From Phascolarctos cinereus (lineage: Eukaryota > Chordata > Mammalia > Diprotodontia > Phascolarctidae): a DNA stretch of 64,000 nt. Both the position numbers and the translations under genes were made by a program. The notes below the pieces were generated by a model, which had not been told where the DNA came from, searched no databases, and worked only from the letters and a program-made list of their open reading frames with translations. The stretch spans positions 7,227,501 to 7,291,500 of the forward strand of contig NW_018343982.1 in NCBI RefSeq assembly GCF_002099425.1, given 5' to 3'. How positions within the stretch are numbered: the stretch's first letter is position 1; every line of letters begins with the position of its first letter. Shown here piece by piece: positions 56,121 through 64,000 of the stretch.

Positions 56121-56670
56121 TGGGTATGGAAATCTATCTTACCATACAGGAAAATAGGGGGGAAAGGGGACAAGAGAGCAGGCAGATGACAGAGAGGAGG
56201 GCAGATTGGGGGAGGGGGTAATCAGAAGCAAACACTTCTGAGGAGGGACAGGGTCAAAAGAGAGAATAGAATAAATGGGGGGGTAGATAGGGTGAAGGGA
56301 ATTAGAGTTAGTTTTTCACAACATGACTACTATGGAAGTGTTTTTGCATGATTACACTTGTATAACCTGTATCAAGTTGCTTGCCTTCTCAATGAGGGTG
56401 GGTGGGGAGAGAAGAAGGGAGAAAATTTGGAACCCAAAGTTTTTAAAACAAATGTTAAAAGTTGCTTTCATATGTGACTGGGAAATAAGATATACAGTTA
56501 CTGGGTATAGAAATCTATCCTACTCTACAGGAAAATAGGAAGGGGATAAGAGAAGGGGGGAGACAGAAGGGAGGGCAGATTAGGGGAAAGGGTATTCAGA
56601 ATGCATGCTATCTTGGGGTGGGGGGAGGGATGAGATGGGGAGAAAATTTGGAACTCAAAATCTTGTGGAG
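56121..56670 (+). repeat. Duplicated module in the HAL1 3' UTR
   Basis: Unit 1 (56,121-56,450) and unit 2 (56,502-56,670) both run from GGGTAT(G/A)(G/A)AAATCTATC through ACAGGAAAATAG and an AG-rich stretch to GAGAAAATTTGGAAC(C/T)CAAA. The copy at 1,205-3,829 has the same pair (1,468-1,790 and 1,222-1,405). Confidence 0.75.
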
Positions 56671-56727
56671 TGAATGTTGAAAACTAAAATAAATAAATAA
56701 ATAAACTAATAAATAAATAATGTGTCA

Positions 56728-56925
56728 TAGTAGAAAGAGCATTAGCTATGAAGTCAGCAGACTTTGGTTCAAATTCCACCTTTGGCCATTGCTAATTTTG
56801 TGACATTGGCCAAGTTACTTATTCTCCTAGGCCTAAGTTTCCCCATCTATAAAATGAGGGCATCAAAACAGATGTATTCCAGGGTCCTTTCTGGTTCTAG
56901 ATACATGATTCTATGATCACCAATC
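56728..56925 (+). mobile_element. tRNA-derived SINE, abutting the HAL1
   Basis: TAGAAAGAGCATTAGCTATG, GGTTCAAATTCCACCTTTGG (B box), TTCCCCATCTATAAAATGAG. The HAL1 inserted at its very start. Confidence 0.8.
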
Positions 56926-57149
56926 ATTCCATTTGGATGGTGGGAAATTGGCCAAATGTTGATATGCCAGAGTTGCATGATGTTAAAAGGGATTTGGGGA
57001 ATATTATATTAAGGCCATTGTGAAACAACATTGGTCAGGATGATGTTATGTGAGGTATGCCTGTATGCCACCATCTAGCACTTAAAAATCAAGGTAATCA
57101 TTGTGTATAAAGGACAGTGAAGAAAATGAAGGTGTTATAATTTTCCTTC
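56926..57149. other. Unique-looking DNA
   Basis: No supported feature. Confidence 0.4.
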
Positions 57150-57560
57150 CCTTTTCGCTGGTAATAGGACACATCTCATGCCAGGGAGAAAATGTAAACA
57201 TATCTGTATTCTCCCATGGCCTGTGTTTGTTTGACAGGTTAATCGGTGCTGATGGTTTTTTGCTTATGTAAGTGGTATGAACAGTGCCAAGAATTGTGAG
57301 TCAGTCCGTTTAGGGAAAAGAAGGGGTGTTTGAACAGCTTGACACCATGAAAGCATAAATTGTTGGGAGAGACAAATGTGAGCAATGCCTTGTCTTCAGC
57401 TGAAAAGCTTTGTAAATGTGACAGACGGTAATCCCGGCATTTCATGTTAATTGTCTCTCGCAGGCAGGAGATCTCCTGTGATTTGCACTGACTCTGACAG
57501 GCTGAGCCAGGTTGCCCATTCCATCCAGCCAAGCAGAGAAAGGAATTGTGACAACTTGCT
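57150..57560. other. Candidate conserved noncoding element with TGACAG motifs
   Basis: Repeat-free stretch with three TGACAG cores (near 57,232, 57,419 and 57,495), which are TALE-homeodomain (MEIS/TGIF) type sites, two retained CpGs in GACGGTAATCCCGGC, and CATGTTAATTGTC. No meaningful frame. Inferred from texture. Confidence 0.35.
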
Positions 57561-58780
57561 ATCTTAACAAGATCTTGGAAATAGGGGATCCAGCATCATT
57601 TCCTTCTCAGGAACCTCTGATTTGTTCAAGTATGTTTGAACTGTCTGTATGTGCTTTTGTCTGGACAAGAGATGCAGAAAGGACATTGTGTAAGTGCAGG
57701 GAAAACTGATAGAAAGATGGCGCTTTCCCTTCTCAACAGTGGGTGCCCATACTGATAGGAAAATTGAGGACAGTTTATATCCCACTGGACATGGAGAAAA
57801 GAAGCAGGATAGATTCAGGCAGTTTTTCTAGCTCTTCCACTGAGCATGCTGGAGGAAGGAAAAATCAATCAGCCACTTTTTGAAGATCTTGTAATTAAGG
57901 AAGTTCAGAGGCAGAGCCTGGCAGGGAGGCCTCAGGCACTGGCTAGATTCCTTTATTCCCGGCAAAGTGTCAATGATGTATCAGATTCCATTTTGGGGCA
58001 GTGGGGCTAGACAGTAACCCTGCCATTGGAAACGTTACAAATCAAAGTAATTGACACATGAATGGACAGTAAACTACGTTGCCCAGGAGAATATTCTGCT
58101 GAAAGCAGAATTTGTTTATCTTATCATTCACTACCAAAAAGCTGCTCTGGGAAGATGGATGCATTTCTCTTGGATGCAAATCATGGGGCTTGCCCTAGAA
58201 CTGATTTCTGAGTCTCAAAAGTATAGAGTTGCTCATTTTCTTTGTGTTCTTAAGGTTACCTGAGAGTCTAGATTCTAGAGCCCAAAGCTTTGTGATGATT
58301 TCAGATGTGGCAACTGTGTTTGGTCTTCCTCTCTCCACTAAGGTCAAACCATATTTCTGGTGAAAAGATCTTAAGAGTTCTTCAGTAGAAAGGATCCATA
58401 GGATATAACAACCTCTCTGAAACCTGACCTTTGACAGGCAAATGACTGAAATGTGCAGGATGGATGCTTACAGATGTAAAACATAAAATGGTGTTGTAAC
58501 AGGGTGAGAAGAGTGAGAGGAAACTCAGTGTTGCAGTAGATCAGTGAGAAAGCGAACCAGAGGTGGAGAGTGAGCAGTGTGTCTAGCCCTTCTCATGAAA
58601 CAGTGATTCCAGGCAGGAACTTAAGCAATCATTCTTTATACCTGATGGTTGAGTCATCTCCTGGGGTGGGAGGGGAAGGGCAGGCATTTGGTATAGGTGG
58701 AGTAGATCAGAGAGTGACTGGAAAGGGAGAGTGAGTGCCTACCATTTTCCTAAAGATTTCCTAAGAGAGGGCTATTTGGT
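57561..58780. other. Unique-looking DNA, possibly partly conserved
   Basis: 58,030-58,150 contains AAATCAAAGTAATTGACACA and a small perfect hairpin TTCTGCTGAAAGCAGAA. No gene supported. Confidence 0.35.
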
Positions 58781-60110
58781 TGAGTGGAAAGAATGAATTT
58801 GGAGTCTAATTTATATTTGAATCCTGACTTAGGAATAATTAGGAGTCAGGATGCTTTGCCTCCTGTCATAACAATCTCAAATTTGAGAAGGAAAAGTCTC
58901 TGTCTCTGTCATCTCTCTATCTATAACAGGTATATGATCAAATCACCTAGCATGGAGGCATCTATATGGGAGATGTCAAACACCTGCTTCTGGGAGAGAC
59001 CAGTACTGGCACAGGTGTAAATATTTTTCGCTGGTCTACCATGGGGTTGGGAACACTCTCTTTCCATTGTTTGCTTGGCTAGAACTTTCAGAGTCTTTAA
59101 AACTATTTATTCTCTTATAGCAGATGACATAATGCAGTAAGGGGAGGGGAGGAAGGCCATCTCCCTCCCCTCTTAGATAATGTGGCCCTGAAAAATGGCT
59201 TGGAATTTTGGTCCATTTTATTTGTCTCATTCAATTTCAGGTCCAGGGAATGGAACCCCTGACCCGGGAACCCATGCAATGTGGATCTCTGAGCCCAAGT
59301 GTCCAGGCTGAATATTGCAGCTATTCCTCACTGTGAGAAATCAGAATGCTGGGATTGTGGGTATGGGTGAGGGTGAAGATTGGGACTTGAACTTGGTGGA
59401 ATTAATGCCACCTAGGAAATGAGTTGAATTATGGGTCATATAGAAGAGGATCATCCTCCCACCCCTCCCCACACACACCTTGGGGGGAAGTACTGTATAT
59501 TTGCTCTTATTGTATCTTTGAAATAAATGTTTCTTCATGAAAGCTAATCTAAAACAAGTGGTTAATAGAACTATGGTTCTTGGACCCCTAAAGTTGAGGG
59601 AACACAATTGGTGGGGCTTTAGCCATTGGCAGAGAACAGAGACTTCCTCTCCATATCCTCCTTTTCCCCCAGTGGAGAACCCAAGAGGAGGGGTGAAATG
59701 TAACACATGTGGCCCTCTGGAAGTAAGGACAGAGGAAACACAAATCTCTTTATACCTTGAAGTACTATAGAAATCATAGTTGTCATTATCTTCAGAGACA
59801 GAAATCCCATTCTTCCTATGTCATCACTGAATTGGGCTACTATTGAGTAAGCCTGGGTCTTTGGTGAATATATGTTGGTTTTTGTAGCTCTAATTCTTTG
59901 TGGTGGAGAACCTCTTTATTAGGAATACTTAGGAATAAAGATTGTCCCTCATCATAATAATCTCAAATCTGGGAAGCAAAATGCCATTGATCTGTGAAAG
60001 AGAAACTGAAAAAGTTAGTCCACAGGCAGCATTTTCATCACTGCCACTTGTTGAAAGCTTAGATTTCCTATGAGCTTAGGCAGATCTAGGGAATCAATGG
60101 CTGTTTAAGA
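58781..60110. other. Unique-looking DNA with a weak SINE head
   Basis: 58,770-58,830 resembles a SINE head (GAGTGGAAAGAATGAATTTG). Blocks near 58,865 and 59,950 share AATCTCAAAT(T/C)TG, perhaps a small repeat. No frame is supported. Confidence 0.35.
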
Positions 60111-61394
60111 TAGAGTCTGAGAATGGAATTTGGATTTATAATGAGCTCTTTGCAAGGGATGGAGCACACTTAACCAGGGCTGGTAAAATGTATTTGCCTG
60201 GAGTCTTAAAAATCTAATTAAAAGGCTAGTCTAGAAAGGGAAGAGGAGGGGGCAAGGAAAGCCTACATACATATAGATACCATGGAGAGCAACTACCTTG
60301 TAGGAAGAATGACAGAGATTCATAGGGACAAAAGAACAGAAAAGACCTAGCATTAAAACCCAAGACCTGAGACAACACTATACCAGATAAGTTAGCAGGT
60401 AAGATGAATTAGAGATATAAATTTTAGAATGTATATTTAACTTCATGGATATCACTAAGATTTGGTAGATTGGAACCATAAGTCTACAACATGGCTTTGT
60501 AAAGATGTACTTTATTCAAAAGTAATAGGAAGTAAAAGAATGTTGTAGTGGTGTACTAGCATTCCAGATTTAGACAATTTACTTTGGTGAGGAAATGAGG
60601 AAACCAGAGAGTGGAAGCATGAAGAATGCTTTAGAATGGTGATCCACAGAGGCAAAAACACAAATAATATTGCAATTACAGCATAACAAAGACAAAGACC
60701 ACTGTGATAGAATGATACAATAGAGAAAAAGTTAGAAAAATTGCATCTGGCACGGAGGCAGGAGATTGTATTGATTGGGAACTTTGATTATCTGGACATC
60801 TGCTGTAGCATCTGCCAAAAAACAGAGCATATAATACTTTCTTGACCTGCCTTTATCATAATTTCATCTTTCAAAATTTAAATAAAAATAGGGGAGACTG
60901 CTATATGGGACCTGATTTCAACCAACAAGTATAAGTTGCTCATACTGAAAAGTTGAGAACCATGGCAGTAGGTGGTGGGAAGTGGAGTGACCTCTCCTCC
61001 CATGAACTTAGAGTTTATGTGATAGAGGAGATGAAATAAAGAATAGTCAAACAGGAAACCTAGATTTTGAGAGAGCAGATTTTAAAAGGTTCAGAGAAAA
61101 GCTATACTAGATCTAATATACTAAAAATTCAGCCTAGGAAATCAGAGCAGGAAAGATGGGAATTTCTCAAGAATGAGATTCTGAAGACTCAAAGGGAAAA
61201 GGGAAAGTTATCTAAAGACATCAAAGTGGATACATGTAGATAAAAATAAATTGAATAAAAAGACATGTACAGAAGACAGGTGCAAGAGAAGGTAACAGAA
61301 GATGAAGGCAGAAGTGGAGCATGGTCCTAGAAGAAAAGCTTCAGAATTACTAAAGTTAAGAATTATTTGAAGGTGTCTATTAGTTAATTCCATG

Positions 61395-62345
61395 CTGGCT
61401 ACAAACTTCCTTATCCCCCAAACAAATAAACTTTCTTATCCTTCACTAGACCCCATTATTCTCTCTAGCTATCACTCTATTTTCTGTTTTTCAGTCTGAC
61501 TCCCAGAGAAAGCTGTCTACATTAATGACTTCCAATTCATTTCCTCTTACTGATTCCTCAACCTTTGCTATCTGGTTTCTGACCTCATCACTCAGCTGAA
61601 GCACTCTCTCAGTCATCTCTTAACTGACAAGTTTGATGTTTTCTCCTCAATCCTCATCCTTTATTTCTCTGCAGTGTTTAACACTGTCTACTACTCTCTC
61701 CTTTTAGATCTTCTAACTTCTCTGGGTTTTAGTAACATTGCTCTTTCCTGGTCATTCTCCTATCTGACTGAACCTTTTCAGTCTCCTTTGCTGGCAAACA
61801 ATCCACACGAAGCTCTCTAACTGTAGGTTCTTCCTTAACCCTGCTTTTCTCTCTCTACATGCTTTCTTTTGGTGCTCTTACCAGCTCTCATTGTTTCAAT
61901 TATCATCTCTTTGCAGATGAATCCTTGATTGATATATCTAGCCCTAGTCTATCTCCTGACCTCCACATTACCACATTGCCACCACATCACTTATAATGCC
62001 TATTGGGCATTTCAAACTGGATCTCCTGTAGACTTCTCAAACTCAACATTGACAAAACATAAGTCAGTTTTACCAATATTCCCAACCCACTATTCTTTCT
62101 AACTTTCCTATTTCCTTTGAAGGTATCACCACCCTTCCATGTTCACAATCTCAGCATCATATATGACTTCTCATTCTTCCTCACCCCATTAATTCAGCCA
62201 GCTGTCAAATCATGTCATTTCCTTTTTACTACATCTCTTGCCTTCAACCCTTTCTCACTACTGACATAGTCAACACGTAGTTCAGGTCTCTCATAACCTC
62301 TCTTCTGGGTTTTTGCAATAGTCTTGTAATTTGTCTCCCTGCCTC
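61395..62345 (+). mobile_element. L2 LINE ORF2 fragment lying within the L3/CR1
   Basis: Plus-strand reading gives HYHLFADESLIDISSPSLSP at about 61,903-61,962 (RT catalytic FADD-type motif with the second D changed to E), then ISNWIS and LKLNIDKT. Upstream text GTCTCCTTTGCTGGCAAACA and downstream CTTGTAATTTGTCTCCCTGC follow the order of mammalian L2 reverse transcriptase. Decayed with stops; neither L2 end is visible. Confidence 0.7.
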
Positions 62346-62629
62346 AAGTTTTTCCTCCATTTTAATTGACAGGATCATGAATTTAGAGCTAGAAGGGACA
62401 TCAGAGACCATGTGGTACAACCCCTTCATTTTAAAGGGTATGTTATACAATTATATTGGAGTAAAAAGAAAGCTCAAAGCAAAAATAGAACTCTTTTTAA
62501 GCATGAATTGGACAATGATGAAAGAAGACTGAGAAAAAGTTCCACTAATTTTTGGGATTTACTTTTTCTCACAAGAGTAAACTGAAGAATTTCAAGGATA
62601 TAACAAATATGACTGCTAAGAGTTCATAG

Positions 62630-62790
62630 AAATTAGGATCATAGAACTGGAAAGGACTTTGGAGTGCATTGATTCTAATACCCTCATTTTATAGATGAGG
62701 AAACAGGGTCAGAAGGGTCACATGTCTTGCCCAAGATCACACGGTCAAGAAGAAAAAGAGCAAGAAATTGAATGTAGCTTCTGACCTCAA
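62630..62790 (-). mobile_element. MIR-type SINE in the L3/CR1
   Basis: GGATCATAGAACTGGAAAGG, CATTTTATAGATGAGGAAAC, TGTCTTGCCCAAGATCACAC; a second short piece of similar type lies at 62,370-62,440. Confidence 0.7.
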
Positions 62791-64000
62791 ATCTAGTTCT
62801 TGGAATGAGGAGGAAGATAGGAAGAGAATATCTAGCTACTTTTAATGAGTTAAAATTGTCAAGACCAGAAAAAAAAGACATACCAGGGTACTTAAAAATG
62901 GGCAAATGTGATTACTGAGCTGCCGTAAGTGAGCTTTGAGATTGTAGAGCTGTTAGATTGGAGGTGGGCAAATGTTCTAATTTTCATAAATAAGAATGTA
63001 ATGTCATCTACAGACTGTAGTCCAGGAATCCTTGATTCATGGCAAGAATTCTACAACATATTATTAAAGGGATGGCTAGTGAATATGGGAAAGGTGAAAG
63101 AGGAAGAGGAGGTGGAAGATAATGAGGAGGAGGAAGAGGAGGAAGATGATGAGGAAGAAAGAAGAAGAAATAACCACAAAGGTCATATTAGACCCACATC
63201 TTTTATTTTTGACAGTATTGCTGAACTAATAGATTAGGTTCATGTTGTAGATATAATTCACTTAGACTTTTAAAAAAGCATTTGAAAACTATTTTCTTAC
63301 CATTGTAGAAGAGATGTGAGCAAGAAAATAGTACAGTTTGGGGGGTTTGGAACTGGTTGATGGAACAGTCCCAAAGAGTAATGATTAATAGATTTTTTTT
63401 CCAACTTAAAAGACGTCTGGCGGCGTTCCCCTGAGATAAGACTTGATTCTATGTTGCTTATTAAAGACTTAGATGAAAGCATAGATGGTTGAGTGAGCTA
63501 GCTGATTGGCTGGATGGCAGACAGAGGCTCCAAAAATGTAATGAAGCCAAATTAAAGATGCAAGTTAGTAGGGATACATGTAAAGTTTTACATTTGTTCT
63601 TCAAAATACAACTTCAGCAACGCAAGATGGATAAGGTGTATAGCTCACAAAAGTTATTCCTCTGAAAAATAGATGGAATTTTAGTGGAATGAGAGCTCAG
63701 CATGAATAAGCATCATGACATGGTGGTCAGGATAGCTAATATAATCTTATGCTTACTTGAGAGATATAGTGTCCCAGATTATGGTGATAGGCCTTTTGTA
63801 ACTTTCCCTGGTCAGGGCATATTTGAAGCATCATGTTCAGCTCTGGCTACCCATGTGTTAGAAAGAACATTGATAAGGTAGAAGTGACTTCAAAGGCTGT
63901 CATGCAGAAAAGGATTTCAACATAGAACTAGGAGCAGTGTTTGGAAATTTCAATGAGGTAGGTTTGCCCTTCATGGAGAGAAAAGCTTTCTTTATAAATA

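Larger units (their letters stand above)
53595..56717 (+). mobile_element. Complete HAL1-type (ORF1-only) LINE with TSD
   Basis: Begins at an L1-type 5' start (GGAGCCAAGATGGCAGAGTG, with an AAGATGGC YY1-like motif), followed by an ~860-bp 5' UTR, an ORF1 remnant (54,455-55,648), a 1.07-kb AG-rich 3' UTR with (CA)n and (GATA)n, and an (AAAT)-rich tail. A perfect 10-bp duplication TAATGTGTCA lies at 53,585-53,594 and 56,718-56,727, so both ends are original. No endonuclease or reverse transcriptase is encoded between ORF1 and the tail, so it is a half-L1: it codes only the RNA-binding protein and depended on L1 ORF2p in trans. A SINE interrupts ORF1. Length without it is about 3.0 kb. Confidence 0.88.
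60120..64000 (+). mobile_element. Fossil L3/CR1 LINE, interrupted, runs off right edge
   Basis: Plus-strand L3/CR1 pieces at 60,120-61,390, about 62,440-62,630 and 62,800-64,000. The first carries the endonuclease end (a GNFDYLDICC block near 60,778-60,807 and an LDLI-type block near 60,905). The last carries reverse-transcriptase text: GAGGTGGGCAAATGTTCTAA, ATTCACTTAGACTTTTAAAA, GAACTGGTTGATGGAACAGT, ATTAAAGACTTAGATGAAAG, then GGTCAGGGCATATTTGAAGC and ATGTTCAGCTCTGGC. The frame is thoroughly decayed. A GAGGAA-rich simple stretch lies at 63,105-63,170. Confidence 0.7.

Noticed and set aside
59340-59700. Possible old LTR (an AAATAAATG signal after a pyrimidine-rich stretch)
   Set aside because: No clear terminal motifs, no target duplication and no partner or internal region seen; not supported.
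62929-63237. 102-codon frame with a long Glu run
   Set aside because: L3/CR1 remnant with a GAGGAA simple repeat.

Overview
The window looks like intergenic DNA from a marsupial genome. The evidence is the repeat set: L1 and ORF1-only (half-L1, HAL1-type) LINEs of marsupial type, abundant tRNA-derived SINEs with the AGCTGGGTGG / GGCAAACCACTCCAGT-like signatures, MIR, L2, L3/CR1 and RTE remnants, and a hAT-type MITE. I cannot choose between opossum and an Australian marsupial by eye. I find no intact host protein-coding gene, no tRNA or rRNA gene and no CRISPR array. Every open frame longer than about 100 codons is explained by a LINE, a microsatellite, a SINE or a processed pseudogene.

Layout. 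1-7,855: three old L1/HAL1 copies, all on the minus strand; a HAL1 (1,205-3,829) is nested inside the ORF1 of an older copy, and a 414-bp (CT)n tract lies in the third. 7,870-12,640: L2, SINE, MIR, a 5'-truncated L1 with target-site duplication (TSD), a CR1/L3 tail and a long unassigned old repeat. 12,640-16,275: an old L1 fragment, then an L1 3' half carrying reverse-transcriptase and C-terminal ORF2 sequence. 16,275-31,320: mostly unique-looking DNA with SINEs nested in SINEs, a 203-bp hAT MITE in a MIR, and an RTE reverse-transcriptase fragment. 31,320-35,226: an L1 whose ORF2 has lost its middle and which carries two stacked 5' promoter modules. 35,226-49,033: unique-looking DNA and old repeats.

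49,034-51,470 holds the only recognisable host gene sequence: a full-length, intronless, broken copy of PEX10 (peroxisomal RING E3 subunit), with poly(A) tail and a perfect 13-bp TSD. It sits inside an RTE-tailed SINE, which sits inside a MIR, each layer with its own duplication.

53,595-56,717 is a complete HAL1-type element (5' end, ORF1, 3' UTR, A-rich tail, 10-bp TSD, no ORF2). Its 3' UTR carries a tandem module duplication and a GATA microsatellite, both found at the same places in the copy at 1,205-3,829. From 56,728 to the end are SINE sequence, several stretches that look like conserved noncoding DNA, and a 3.9-kb fossil L3/CR1 LINE interrupted by L2 and MIR sequence.

The sequences do not form a working pathway. 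What the window shows is how L1 machinery supplied its parasites (HAL1, SINEs) and copied a host mRNA (PEX10). All family names are by recognition, not database search.
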